Positions 8,176 to 17,192 of a stretch of DNA of 25,655 bases are shown here, piece by piece. This DNA comes from Planctomycetota bacterium (lineage in GTDB: Bacteria > Planctomycetota > Planctomycetia > Pirellulales > Thermoguttaceae). The notes beneath the pieces were generated by a model. The model searched no databases and was not told where the DNA came from. It was given only the letters and a program-made list of their open reading frames with translations. Numbering within the stretch: the stretch's first letter is position 1; each line of letters opens with the position of its first letter. Made by a program: the position numbers and the translations under genes. The DNA lies in contig JAMOAF010000348.1 of assembly GCA_023621895.1 (NCBI GenBank), positions 1-25,655 of the forward strand, in the 5' to 3' direction.

Positions 8176-9738
8176 ATGTCGCACGCTAATCAACCTTTCC
8201 CGGAGACCAACTGCATGGCTGTGAATGAAGCCCGTGACCTTGACGCGATTCAGCCGCTTCCTTTGTCCCGAAACCGGGCAATTCGCGCAGCCTGCGTGCA
8301 GGGGGCGGCTTTTCTCGCCGCCTTCCTGGCGGTTGCTGTCTCTCGCGCCGAGCCGCCAACGAAATCCTGCCCGATTGGCGTCTTCGATTCGGGAACGGGC
8401 GGCCTGGCGGTGCTCGAGCAGATTCTCAACCTCGACCTGTTCGACAACCAAACGCACGCGCTGCTGGAGCAGGGGGACGGGCGGCCCGATTTCCAGCACG
8501 AGCGGTTCATCTTCCTGGCTGACCAGGCGAATATGCCGTATGGGAATTATCCCGTCGTCGGAAAGGAACGATTCCTGGTCGAACTCGTGGAGAACGACGC
8601 CCAGTTCCTGCTGGGCAACGAGTACTTTGCCTCTCCCGCCGCGCCGGCGCCCTCGACCGACAAACGGCCGGCCAAGGCGATTGTCATTGCCTGCAATACG
8701 GCAACCGCTTACGGAAAGACGGCCATCGAGTCGCTCGTCGCCCGTGCGGAGCCGGATGTCGAGGTGATCGGAGTGATCGAGGCGGCGGCGCTCGGCGCGC
8801 TGGAGGCGATCCAACAAGGCCCGGCGGGAACGATCGGCGTTCTGGCCACCGAGGGCACCGTGGCGTCCGGCGCTTACCCCAAGACGATCGCGGAGCTTGC
8901 TCGCCGTGGCGGACAGCGCCAGCCGCCTCGCGTGGTTCAGCAAGGCGCCTACGGTCTGGCCGGCGCCATCGACGGGGCGCGCGAGCTGATCGTTTCCAGC
9001 CCTGCCGACGACCGGCCGCGGCCCGACTACAGGGGACCAACGCTCACCAATCCCTTGGCCCCGATCGACCGCCAGCTCCTGCCCCGATACCAGTTCGATT
9101 TCTCCGCGCACCGCATGTTGTGGGAGGGCGACCGCGCTCGTCCACGCAGCCTGCAAATCAACTCCGTGGAAAACTACATCGCCTATCACCTGGTCAGTCT
9201 GCTGGAGAAGGTCCGCGCCGAGCCGGACGCGCGGCCCCTGACCGTGGTGATCCTCGGCTGCACGCACTTCCCGTTCTACACCGACTCGTTCCGCGCCCAG
9301 TTGGCTCGACTTCATGACTACCGCGAGAACGGCGAGTACGTCTACCGGCCCTGCCTGGCCGCCGACGTGCAGTTCATCGACCCGGCCGTGCACGTGGGCA
9401 GAGAGCTCTACCAGCGTCTGACCGGCAAAAAGCAACTGGCCGAGCCAACCGACTCGCCCCCCAAACAGCCCCGCGGCGAGTTCTATATCACGGTTCCCCG
9501 GCGCAACCACCCCGGCGTGCAGCTCGACCCGAGCGGCTGGTTTACCTACGACTACAAGTACGGGCGCGACCCGGCGGACGCTTTCTCCGACGTCCGCGCG
9601 GTTCCCTGGGACCATAGCTACCTGGAGCCCGACGTGGCCAAGCGCCTCGCCCGGCAGGCGCCGACCGTCTGGGGATCGATCCGCCAGTTTAACCTTAACC
9701 GGGCGGAACGCGAGAAAAACCCGCCAGGCCGCCCGTGA
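8176..9738 (+). CDS. Exported, enlarged glutamate/aspartate racemase-like protein
   Basis: This 520-residue protein carries the core motifs of cofactor-independent Asp/Glu racemases: IGVFDSGTGG (Asp71/Ser72), IACNTA with Cys173, and ILGCTHFPF with Cys362 and His364. Both catalytic cysteines are present. It is nearly twice the length of MurI (about 270), with insertions on both sides of the first cysteine and about 150 extra residues at the C-terminus. A basic stretch (SRNRAIR) and hydrophobic core ending SRA-EPP at about residue 58 look like a signal peptide, so the protein may act outside the cytoplasm, unlike MurI. The chosen ATG at 8176 has GAGG 5 bp upstream. An ATG at 8215 with GGAG is an equally good start and gives a 45-residue leader. 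The gap to pfkA is 73 bp. Racemase activity is inferred; a non-enzymatic homologue is possible. Confidence 0.75.
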   Translation: MSHANQPFPETNCMAVNEARDLDAIQPLPLSRNRAIRAACVQGAAFLAAFLAVAVSRAEPPTKSCPIGVFDSGTGGLAVLEQILNLDLFDNQTHALLEQGDGRPDFQHERFIFLADQANMPYGNYPVVGKERFLVELVENDAQFLLGNEYFASPAAPAPSTDKRPAKAIVIACNTATAYGKTAIESLVARAEPDVEVIGVIEAAALGALEAIQQGPAGTIGVLATEGTVASGAYPKTIAELARRGGQRQPPRVVQQGAYGLAGAIDGARELIVSSPADDRPRPDYRGPTLTNPLAPIDRQLLPRYQFDFSAHRMLWEGDRARPRSLQINSVENYIAYHLVSLLEKVRAEPDARPLTVVILGCTHFPFYTDSFRAQLARLHDYRENGEYVYRPCLAADVQFIDPAVHVGRELYQRLTGKKQLAEPTDSPPKQPRGEFYITVPRRNHPGVQLDPSGWFTYDYKYGRDPADAFSDVRAVPWDHSYLEPDVAKRLARQAPTVWGSIRQFNLNRAEREKNPPGRP

Positions 9739-9863
9739 ATCACCCTCCCCAAATTGTGCCTCGGTCAAACCAGTGGGGGCGGGCGCGCAACGCGGATCAA
9801 TTCTTGCCGTCCTTGCGACGAGTCCCGGCAGCCTGAAGTCCGCCGGTCGCTCGAGCGCGGATT

Positions 9864-12800
9864 TCAATCGCCGCGGCGCGCCGGCTCGCGCTTCGCGCCG
9901 CCGGAACCAGCCGCGGCATCCTGGCTGAGCAGGTACTTGGCGATCCGGTCGGGAGTTGCCGCGAACTTGCGGCCGCGGAGAATCGCCTGGATTCGCTCGA
10001 GCGGCGCGTTGCCGGCCGCCCAGGTGAAATCCAGCGCATTCAGCGCTGCGAGAACTTCGTATTCCTCCGGACCGTCGAGCTCCGAAGCCAGCCCCTCCAG
10101 CGCGGTCTCGCCCTCGCCCAGGCAGGTCAATGCCTCGGCGGCAACTATGCGAATATCACCCCAATTGTCTCCCAGCAGCGCCAGCAGCTTCGCCTTGGCC
10201 GGGGCTGCCCGGTCTTGAAGCACCAGGCAGCCGACCGCGCCCCAATACCGGATGATCGGATGCGGGTCATCCATCGCGGCCACCAGTTCCGGCAGCACGG
10301 CCACGTCGCGCGAAGATGCCTTGTCCGCGAGGTCCACGATCCGCTCGATCGGGTAGGCGCCTGACTGGGCGTACTCGTAGATCGTCTTCTCGCCGGTCAG
10401 GCGGCCGAACATGCCCTCGGGAATGAAGCCGGTGTCGCGCGTGGCGATGATTTCGGCGCGGAGCGCGCCGCGCATCGCGGCCAGCCGCGCCGCGTGCCGA
10501 GGGTCGCCCGCCAGGTTGCGAATCTCGAACGGATCGGCGGCCACGTCGTAAAGCTCCTCCGGCGGCTTCGGTCCCCAGTAGCGAGCTTGGACCGGATTGC
10601 ACCTGCCCGCCACGAAACATGCGTGCCAAGAGCGCATGCTGGGCAGAACCTGGAAAGGATACGAATAGTGCTGGCCCCAAGGCCTGTGCGGGCTGTAGTT
10701 GCGGATGTAGCGGAACTGCCGGTCGCGAATCGCTCGCGCGGTGTCGTAGCGTTCATCCATGCGGCCGCGGTAGAGGAACACGTGCTCGCGCGGTGCGGCT
10801 TTTTGCTCACCGAGAAACGCGCGGCCTTCGTAGTTGCCGGGAATCGCCGCGCCGCCGAGGCTCAAGAGCGTGGCGGGGAAATCCACGAAACTGACCAACC
10901 GGTCCACCCACGCTCCCGGTGGAGCCGGCGCCAGATGCGCCCACTTGGCGGGAAAGCGGATCACCAGCGGCACGCGCGTTCCCGAGTCGTGGAGGTTTCG
11001 TTTGCCGCGCGGCAGCGCACCGCCGTGGTCCGAGTAATAGAAGACGATCGTCTCGCCGGCCAGCCCGGCTTTTTCCAATTCGGCCAGCAGCCCGCCCACT
11101 TGTTCGTCCAATCGCGTCATCTGGTCATAGTAATTGGCCCAGTCCAGGCGGATTTCCGGCGTGTCCGGATGGTACGGCGGAAGAACGATTTTTCCCGGCG
11201 GCACGCGGTAGGCGCCCGGGTCCTTTCCCGGCTTGGGCGCGACCTGGCTCTCGTGGCTGGTGGTCAGATTGAAGATGGCGAAGAACGGCTGCCCGGGCCG
11301 GCGATTTTTGTAGTGGGCCTTGGGACTGCTCTCGTCCCAGGGCTGGCCGGCGTTGGCCAGATTGTAGTCGGTCTTCGAGTTGTTCGTGCAGTAGTAGCCC
11401 GCCTCGCGGAGGCAAACCGGATAGAGCGGGAACATCTCGGGAATTCGCACCCGGCTGCGGTGATGCTGCGCGCCCAGGGATGAGGCATACATGCCGGTGA
11501 TCAGCGTCGTGCGCGCCGACGAGCAAACCGGCGCGTTGGCGAAGGCGTGGCGGTAGCGGACCCCCTCGGCGGCCAACCGGTCCAAGTTCGGCGTGTGGGC
11601 CAACGGATCGCCATAGCAGCCCAAGTAGGGACTGTTGTCCTCGCTAGTGATCCAGAGGATGTTCGGTCGATCCGGCGAGCGGGCGAGACTCTTCGCGGAC
11701 CAGTCCAGCGCGTTTTCGCCCGGCGCGAGGCTTGCCAGGGGCCCGGCGGCGGGTGCCGCGCGTTTCCGCCCGAACATGTCGGCATCCACGCGGATCGGCC
11801 GCCCGAACGCATCTTCGATCGTCTGCCTGACGGTCGGAAGCGCCCCGATCAACTCGCCATCCACCCACGGCCCCTTCAGTCCGACCACGGCCTCGTTGAC
11901 ATGTATGCGGATGGAAACACCCAGCGGGCTGTCCTCGCGCGAGAATCCGCCAGAGCGAGAATCCACGATACTGTGCTCATCGCCGAACGAGCTTTTCTCT
12001 GCCCCTTCCACGAAGGCATTGTAGTCCGACGCGTAGCCCGGAGCCTGCTTGACGCCCTCCAGGCCCCGGCGAACGAAGATGTTGTTGTACCACTTGTCGT
12101 CTGCCGGGACGCCATGTTTTCGAGCGACGAGGATCCTCGTATGCGGCTGGTAATACTGTGAGGACCGGCCGGTGTCGGAGACCATTTCGAACTTGCAGTC
12201 GACCAGCAGATTGTGCGCAAACACGCAGCCTTCGGAATTGCTCCGGACGCCTTGGCCTATGAGCACGTTGTTGTCGACCAGGATTGGTCCGTGGTTCATT
12301 TCGAGAAACACACTGGCGGCTTGCGTATCGTAGATGATGTTGCCCGAAATCCGGGTCCCCTGGTTACCCCAGTCCATCCAGATGCCGAACGCCCCATACT
12401 TCTGGTAATAAACGCCGCGGATCAGGTTGCCACGGATGACCGTGTCGACCGATTCGTGGAACTTGATGGCGGCGGTTTCCCATCCGCCGAACTCCTTGCG
12501 GTAATTGGTCTCTTCGATGAGATTGCCGGCGACCAGGCAGCGTGTTGCGCCCTTCTGGCCGGCGATTCCCGCTTCGCCGCAGCGGCGGATGACGTTGTTG
12601 CGGACGATGTGCGTTCCGAAAGCGTCGATGTCGGCGTAGTCCACGCCCGGCGCCTGCCCGAGAGAGATGCCCACGCAGCGGGCGTTGGTGACCGTGCAAT
12701 TCTCGATGATCCAGTGCTTGCCCATCCGCGGCCCGATCAAGCCCGTCTGCGATTCCAGGCCCGGGGGCTGCCAGTTCTCAGCGGAGTGCGACAGGCGAAA

Positions 12801-13472
12801 ACCATCCACGGTGATATACTTCAGCCCGCTCTGCTCCGGCATGAAAACGCTTTCGCGGACGTTGATCTCGGCAAGCCGCGCGTTGGGGTCGGCATTGCCG
12901 AAGTTCGCCCATATCCGCGTATTGTCGCCGGTTGCCTGGCAATACCAGCTCTGCCCTTGCTGTTTCACCTCTTCCAGGCTCTTTTGCTCGCGGAATGCCT
13001 CGCCGTCGAGGTAGACGTCGCCGCGGTGCAGCCATTGGCCGTAGAGGAGCCAACCGCCCGAGATGGTCAGCGCGTACGGGTTGTAATCGCCGAAGAAGCG
13101 GTTCGGCAGCTCGACCATCCAGACGCCATCCCCTTGATGTACCCAGGAGGTGATCTGCTCCGAGCCCTTGATGAGCACCTCCTCGCCCGCCGCGGCCCGG
13201 TAGACAATGCGGCTGTTCTCGTCCTTGCCGCCGCGCGGCGGCTTGACCCATTCGCGATAGGTTCCGCCATGAACGGTCACCGTATCGCCCGGCTGCGCGA
13301 CAGCCGCGGCTTTGCCGATTGTCAGAAAGGGGCTTTCCAGGCCGCCTCGATTGTGATCGTCTCCCGTCTTCGCGACGTGGATCTCCCATGCCGATGCATT
13401 GCGGGCGATTGCGGCAATCGCGGCGAGGGCGGTTGCGACGGCGACGATTTTGAAGCGGTAAGTGCGGGTCAT
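9864..13472 (-). CDS. Secreted beta-helix / sulfatase fusion with HEAT-like C-terminus
   Basis: This 1202-residue protein combines three parts. After a signal peptide (about 1-26, ending ASA-WE), residues about 27-590 form a right-handed parallel beta-helix like those of polysaccharide lyases and some glycosidases, with many repeats such as GNLIRGVYY and GNIIYDTQA. A type I sulfatase follows (about 601-1050): RPNILWITSEDNSP, an activation motif with Cys650 (CSSAR), SDHGG with Asp815/His816, PRGKRN and HDSGTRVPL. Residues about 1060-1190 look like HEAT/armadillo repeats. The ATG at 13472 is chosen because AGGGAG precedes it and a signal peptide follows; the frame runs further upstream but enters the inverted-repeat element. 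Position 3 of the activation motif is Ser rather than Pro or Ala. The likely role is attack on a sulfated polysaccharide; the substrate is unknown. Confidence 0.85.
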   Translation of the reverse strand: MTRTYRFKIVAVATALAAIAAIARNASAWEIHVAKTGDDHNRGGLESPFLTIGKAAAVAQPGDTVTVHGGTYREWVKPPRGGKDENSRIVYRAAAGEEVLIKGSEQITSWVHQGDGVWMVELPNRFFGDYNPYALTISGGWLLYGQWLHRGDVYLDGEAFREQKSLEEVKQQGQSWYCQATGDNTRIWANFGNADPNARLAEINVRESVFMPEQSGLKYITVDGFRLSHSAENWQPPGLESQTGLIGPRMGKHWIIENCTVTNARCVGISLGQAPGVDYADIDAFGTHIVRNNVIRRCGEAGIAGQKGATRCLVAGNLIEETNYRKEFGGWETAAIKFHESVDTVIRGNLIRGVYYQKYGAFGIWMDWGNQGTRISGNIIYDTQAASVFLEMNHGPILVDNNVLIGQGVRSNSEGCVFAHNLLVDCKFEMVSDTGRSSQYYQPHTRILVARKHGVPADDKWYNNIFVRRGLEGVKQAPGYASDYNAFVEGAEKSSFGDEHSIVDSRSGGFSREDSPLGVSIRIHVNEAVVGLKGPWVDGELIGALPTVRQTIEDAFGRPIRVDADMFGRKRAAPAAGPLASLAPGENALDWSAKSLARSPDRPNILWITSEDNSPYLGCYGDPLAHTPNLDRLAAEGVRYRHAFANAPVCSSARTTLITGMYASSLGAQHHRSRVRIPEMFPLYPVCLREAGYYCTNNSKTDYNLANAGQPWDESSPKAHYKNRRPGQPFFAIFNLTTSHESQVAPKPGKDPGAYRVPPGKIVLPPYHPDTPEIRLDWANYYDQMTRLDEQVGGLLAELEKAGLAGETIVFYYSDHGGALPRGKRNLHDSGTRVPLVIRFPAKWAHLAPAPPGAWVDRLVSFVDFPATLLSLGGAAIPGNYEGRAFLGEQKAAPREHVFLYRGRMDERYDTARAIRDRQFRYIRNYSPHRPWGQHYSYPFQVLPSMRSWHACFVAGRCNPVQARYWGPKPPEELYDVAADPFEIRNLAGDPRHAARLAAMRGALRAEIIATRDTGFIPEGMFGRLTGEKTIYEYAQSGAYPIERIVDLADKASSRDVAVLPELVAAMDDPHPIIRYWGAVGCLVLQDRAAPAKAKLLALLGDNWGDIRIVAAEALTCLGEGETALEGLASELDGPEEYEVLAALNALDFTWAAGNAPLERIQAILRGRKFAATPDRIAKYLLSQDAAAGSGGAKREPARRGD

Positions 13473-13528
13473 GGGGTCTGTCTCCCTGGTTGTTCTTACA
13501 TCATTGAGGTTGTGGCTACGCCATTGCA

Positions 13529-13707
13529 GGCTAAATGAGCTTGCGTGATTCCGGGAGGAATTCATGAGAGCGTGATCGCCGCGTGGGCTTGCCCCGCGGC
13601 GCGCCTGCGCTGCGGCACAACCCGTACGTAACGAAGCGCGGGGCAAGCCCACGCGGCTATCTGAATAGCAGCCGCTTTTTCCACGAATCACGCAAGCTCA
13701 TTTAGCC
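13529..13707. repeat. Nested inverted-repeat element (179 bp)
   Basis: Perfect 23-bp terminal inverted repeats (13529-13551 and 13685-13707, beginning GGCTAAATGAGC) enclose a second perfect 21-bp inverted pair (13578-13598 and 13637-13657, containing GTGGGCTTGCCCC). The 26-27 nt between outer and inner arms on each side do not pair. The element fills most of the gap between two minus-strand genes and starts 5 bp from the ceramidase-like gene's stop. It carries no convincing gene. It resembles a MITE or REP-like element and would also fold strongly in RNA, so it may act as a terminator or processing site between the two genes. No target-site duplication was obvious. Confidence 0.8.
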
Positions 13708-13711
13708 CCAG

Positions 13712-15331
13712 TCACTTCTCCGCCCAGAGCGACTCGATCAGCCCCAGAGTCCCCTCGACCAGTTCCCGGCCGCCCTGCGGTCCGAAGACGATGCTCTCCG
13801 GAACGGCGCCGTAGGCGCCGCCGGCCACGGCGCGTTCGGTGGGGAGGTATCGGTAGTGCCCGGCGGCAGTCTGGACGGTGAACGTCTGCACCGCCTTGCT
13901 GCGGGCCTTGATCTGGATGCCGAAATCCAAGTAGGGCGCAAGCGGAAATGTTGCTATTGCCATCTCCCCGACGCGGACCGCGTGAACCTCCACGGGCACC
14001 ATCGGCTCGGACTTCTGGAGCTCGAACTCTCGCATCACCCGGGCGGCCCTGGCCAAGCTCCAATACACCGCGCTGATCTTCTCATACCACTTCGGGCGCT
14101 CGCGAATCCTGGGGTTTTCCTCGATTTCCTGCCGCATCCTGCGGTATTCCCCGAGCAGCCGCTTGAAATCCCGCCGTCTACTCTCCACCTCCTCTTCCGT
14201 CAGGCGTTGCCGGCTCAACTTGATTTGCTCCACACGGTGGGCAAACGTCGGATTCCACTCGATCTGATCATGCATATATGGGAGAACGGAGGTGACGGCA
14301 TCGGCAATCCGCACGGCGATCTCCTCCCGGCGAGTCCTCCCGGTGATCTTCTCCATCCGCTGCTCGGCCCGGCGGTCGACGAGAGCCATCGGCCACTGTT
14401 CGGCGGAGGCGGCGACCTGCTGCAAGACGTAGAGCGACTCGCCCAACCGCCTGCGCAGCTCGCGGCGCGTTTCGTGCCAGAAGTCGGCGGTGATCCGCGA
14501 GCCCATCCCCCACGCCGCGCAGGGAACGTTGACCACCACGCCGGTCAATTTGCCGCCTGAGTCGTAGGTATAGAGCAGTCCGACCGAATGGTCCTCGTAG
14601 CCTTCAATGTGGCTGAAGTCGGGCCGGTCCAGGTTGCCGAACTGCTGGGATCGCCCGTCGCGGTATGCAACCAGGCGATTGTGCGACACGACGGCATGCC
14701 CCAGACCGAAGCTCACGCCGCCGGGCTTGCGGCGGTTCCACGCCTCGCCAATCGCCGCGGCTATTCGCGGGGCGGCAAACTCCAAGAACCCCACCGGCGA
14801 CATGGTCTGCTCGTCTGGCGCCACGCCGTAATACGACCACTCGGCGGGCACTTCCAGCCCATATTCGGCAAGTTCCGCGGCCAGCTCCGGATCGGTTCGC
14901 ACGCAGGGGGCGCCGTGGTTGTGCGTCGCGTTGAGCACGATCTTCTCCACATCGATTTGTGGCTGCGACCTGGCAACCAGGCGCCGCACGCGGTCGCGGA
15001 GCTCGTTTCGGATGATCGCCAGATCGCAACCGACCATGATGAGCATGTCATCCGAGCCGTCATCGGCGACGGACTCAAGGACGAGCACCGTGGCCATGAT
15101 CGGATCCATGACCCCTTCCGACACGCGCAACGAAGACCCCGCGGCGATATGAACGGGACGATCGGGGGTCAAGTCCGTCATGGCCCACCCCACGCGCAGC
15201 GGACCCGCTTGTTCCTCGTGGCCGCACGCCAGCGCCGCCCGCGAGGCAGGGCTCGCCGCCAGGAGCAATATCAGGATGCGGACCCCGCATCCGCGTACAA
15301 TAGCGGCTCTGGCGATCATCCGACCTCTCAT
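13712..15331 (-). CDS. Secreted neutral-ceramidase-like hydrolase
   Basis: This 539-residue protein has an N-terminal signal peptide with a basic start and the hydrophobic core RILILLLAASPA. The mature part begins with a conserved block of the neutral/alkaline ceramidase N-terminal family (LRVGWAMTDLTP) and contains NATHNHGAPC with His137 and His139, matching the zinc-binding NxTHxHxGP region of that family. Planctomycete genomes carry many such proteins, and few are tested on ceramide, so an amidase or hydrolase of unknown substrate is the safe reading. The start at 15331 was chosen for its GGAGG site and the following signal peptide; an upstream in-frame ATG at 15448 would add 39 unlikely residues. 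It is transcribed toward the beta-helix/sulfatase gene, with the inverted-repeat element between them, so co-expression is possible. Confidence 0.75.
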   Translation of the reverse strand: MRGRMIARAAIVRGCGVRILILLLAASPASRAALACGHEEQAGPLRVGWAMTDLTPDRPVHIAAGSSLRVSEGVMDPIMATVLVLESVADDGSDDMLIMVGCDLAIIRNELRDRVRRLVARSQPQIDVEKIVLNATHNHGAPCVRTDPELAAELAEYGLEVPAEWSYYGVAPDEQTMSPVGFLEFAAPRIAAAIGEAWNRRKPGGVSFGLGHAVVSHNRLVAYRDGRSQQFGNLDRPDFSHIEGYEDHSVGLLYTYDSGGKLTGVVVNVPCAAWGMGSRITADFWHETRRELRRRLGESLYVLQQVAASAEQWPMALVDRRAEQRMEKITGRTRREEIAVRIADAVTSVLPYMHDQIEWNPTFAHRVEQIKLSRQRLTEEEVESRRRDFKRLLGEYRRMRQEIEENPRIRERPKWYEKISAVYWSLARAARVMREFELQKSEPMVPVEVHAVRVGEMAIATFPLAPYLDFGIQIKARSKAVQTFTVQTAAGHYRYLPTERAVAGGAYGAVPESIVFGPQGGRELVEGTLGLIESLWAEK

Positions 15332-15669
15332 CGTTTTGTCCTCCGATTGCTCAAGAACGAGCGTGTCGGACTTGCGCAACGCATGGAAGCTCGTTCCGAC
15401 CGGTTGCGTTCGGTCCGACCCGGCAGTTGCTCGCTCGACGCAGCTCATAGGTTACAGCCTAAAGGCACCATGTGACAGGCTCGCTTCTCGTGCCCAAGCT
15501 TCCGCTTGGCAACCTCCGCTAGCCTTCTGCCCCCACTTTAAACCGTCCGCGGCGCGGCCTGCCGCAAGGCTATGGCCCCCCGCGAGAGTGGTGAAATTGC
15601 ATAACCTGTCCGTTTCCCGTAGTCTGAAGTTCTCTTTATTTCTGAAACCATCTGAAGAGGGCTCAAGTC
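15332..15669. other. Divergent intergenic region
   Basis: This 338-bp region separates the minus-strand ceramidase-like gene from the plus-strand beta-propeller gene and must hold both promoters. A 6-bp stem with a TTCC loop (CCAAGC 15494-15499, GCTTGG 15504-15509) is visible. A weak possible plus-strand promoter is TTGCAT at 15597-15602 and TAGTCT at 15620-15625 with a 17-bp spacer. No gene is supported here. Confidence 0.45.
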
Positions 15670-16947
15670 ATGCGGATTTCCCTGGCGCTTGGTGCAACGG
15701 TATTCGGACTGGTTGCCATCCTGGCCGGCGAGGCACGATCTGGCCAGCCGGTCGCGTTTCGCGGCGACTGGGCGGGCAGGTCCGAAGCGACCGGCCTGCC
15801 CACCACGTGGAACGAAACGACCAATCTGGTCTGGAAGTCGGCGCTGCCCGGCCCGGGGAGTTCCATTCCGATTGTTGTCAACGGCCGGATCTATCTGACC
15901 TGCTACACCGGGTACGCCGAGTCGATCGAGGAGCCGGGCGAGATGGCCGGCCTCGTGCGCCACGTGCTCTGCCTGGATCGCAAGTCGGGCAAGATCCTCT
16001 GGCAGAAGTCCTTCAAGGCCCGCATGCCCGAGTCCGAATACCGCGGGAGCAACAACACGCGGCATGGCTACGCGTCGAGCACGCCGACCAGCGACGGCCA
16101 GTTCCTTTATGTCTTCTTCGGCGCCTCCGGAGTCTTCTGCCTCGACCTGGACGGCAACCAGGTCTGGCACGCGGACGTCGGCTCGGGCATCCACGACTGG
16201 GGCTCGGCAACCTCGCCGCTACTCTACCGCGACCTGGTGATCGTCAACGCCAGCATCGAGTCGAACTCGCTCGTCGGGCTGGACAAGAAGACCGGCAAAG
16301 AGGTCTGGCGGGCTGGCGGCATTTCCAGTTGCTGGGCCTCGCCGGTGCTCGTCGATGCCGAGGAGGGCAAACAGGAAATCGTGCTCAACGTGCCGAACAC
16401 GCTGACCGGATACGATCCGCAGACCGGCGAGAAGCTCTGGTACTGCGAAGGCATCCCGGACGGCTATCTCTGCCCCTCGGTGATCGGCGAAGGAAACGTG
16501 GCTTATGCGATCGGCGCGCGGAAGAACTCGGCGATGGCCGTCCGGACCGGCGGGCGGGGCGATGTGACCGCAAGCCACGTCCTCTGGCGAACGAACAAGG
16601 GTTCGAACGTCTCCTCGCCCGTTTACGTGGACGGCTACCTCTACTGGTTCCACGATTCGCGCGGGACGGCGCTCTGCGTTAACGCCAAGACCGGCGAAGT
16701 GGTCTTCGAAGAGCGTTTGGAGCCGAGGGCCGGCCTGATCTACGCCTCGGTTCTGGCGGCCGATGGAAAGCTCTACGGGCTTTCCCAGAACAACGGAACG
16801 TACGTCCTCGCGGCCAGGCCCGAGTTCCAGCAGTTGGCCGTCAACGTCTTCGCCGACGACAACAGCCGGGCCAACGCCAGCCCCGTCGTGTCGGACGGGC
16901 AGATTCTGCTCCGCACCGATAAGGCGCTTTATTGCCTGGGCAAGTGA
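15670..16947 (+). CDS. Secreted PQQ-like beta-propeller protein
   Basis: This 425-residue protein has a signal peptide (about 1-24, hydrophobic core LALGATVFGLVAILAG, cleavage near ARS-GQ) followed by repeated propeller blades. The blades show the typical planctomycete pattern of LVWKSALPGPGSS at the start and repeated 'L(D/N)xKTGKxxW' turns: LDRKSGKILWQ, LDKKTGKEVWR, YDPQTGEKLWY and NAKTGEVVFEE. The family resembles quinoprotein dehydrogenases and BamB, but catalytic PQQ residues cannot be confirmed, so a binding or scaffold role in the periplasm is more likely than an enzyme. The ATG at 15670 has GAGG about 10 bp upstream. It is transcribed alone between a divergent gene and a 245-bp gap. 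Substrate and partner are unknown. Confidence 0.87.
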   Translation: MRISLALGATVFGLVAILAGEARSGQPVAFRGDWAGRSEATGLPTTWNETTNLVWKSALPGPGSSIPIVVNGRIYLTCYTGYAESIEEPGEMAGLVRHVLCLDRKSGKILWQKSFKARMPESEYRGSNNTRHGYASSTPTSDGQFLYVFFGASGVFCLDLDGNQVWHADVGSGIHDWGSATSPLLYRDLVIVNASIESNSLVGLDKKTGKEVWRAGGISSCWASPVLVDAEEGKQEIVLNVPNTLTGYDPQTGEKLWYCEGIPDGYLCPSVIGEGNVAYAIGARKNSAMAVRTGGRGDVTASHVLWRTNKGSNVSSPVYVDGYLYWFHDSRGTALCVNAKTGEVVFEERLEPRAGLIYASVLAADGKLYGLSQNNGTYVLAARPEFQQLAVNVFADDNSRANASPVVSDGQILLRTDKALYCLGK

Positions 16948-17192
16948 TCGGGGGTGTCGCCAAGGGGCCGCCCTGCCGTCGAACAGCGGTAATTGAGCCG
17001 GCCGCAGTGCTCGGTGTGCGTGAGCGGATTGATGATCGCCGCGCGGAAAGCGCCAACGGCGCCAAGGCTGGCCGGCACGATGTGGAACGCATGCGATGCG
17101 GGCTGAGAAAACCCGTCCGGGACCATTATTGACGCAGCTTTCGTCCGAAACGGTTCCTTACAGTTCTTTTCTGTCGCCGGAGGACAAGAGAA

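Noticed and set aside
9739..9863. Possible bidirectional terminator between convergent genes
   Set aside because: No stem of useful length with a U-tract was found by eye on either strand.
8011..9867. 618-residue minus-strand frame opposite the racemase-like gene
   Set aside because: The plus strand carries the racemase motifs and a signal peptide; the minus frame has none.
13473..13691. N-terminal extension of the beta-helix/sulfatase frame
   Set aside because: The added 73 residues are encoded by the inverted-repeat element and would bury the signal peptide. The ATG at 13472 has a good site.
16929..17126. 65-residue minus-strand frame in the gap after the beta-propeller gene
   Set aside because: There is no clear ribosome-binding site or domain, and it overlaps the end of the beta-propeller gene. 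A decayed gene is possible but not supported.
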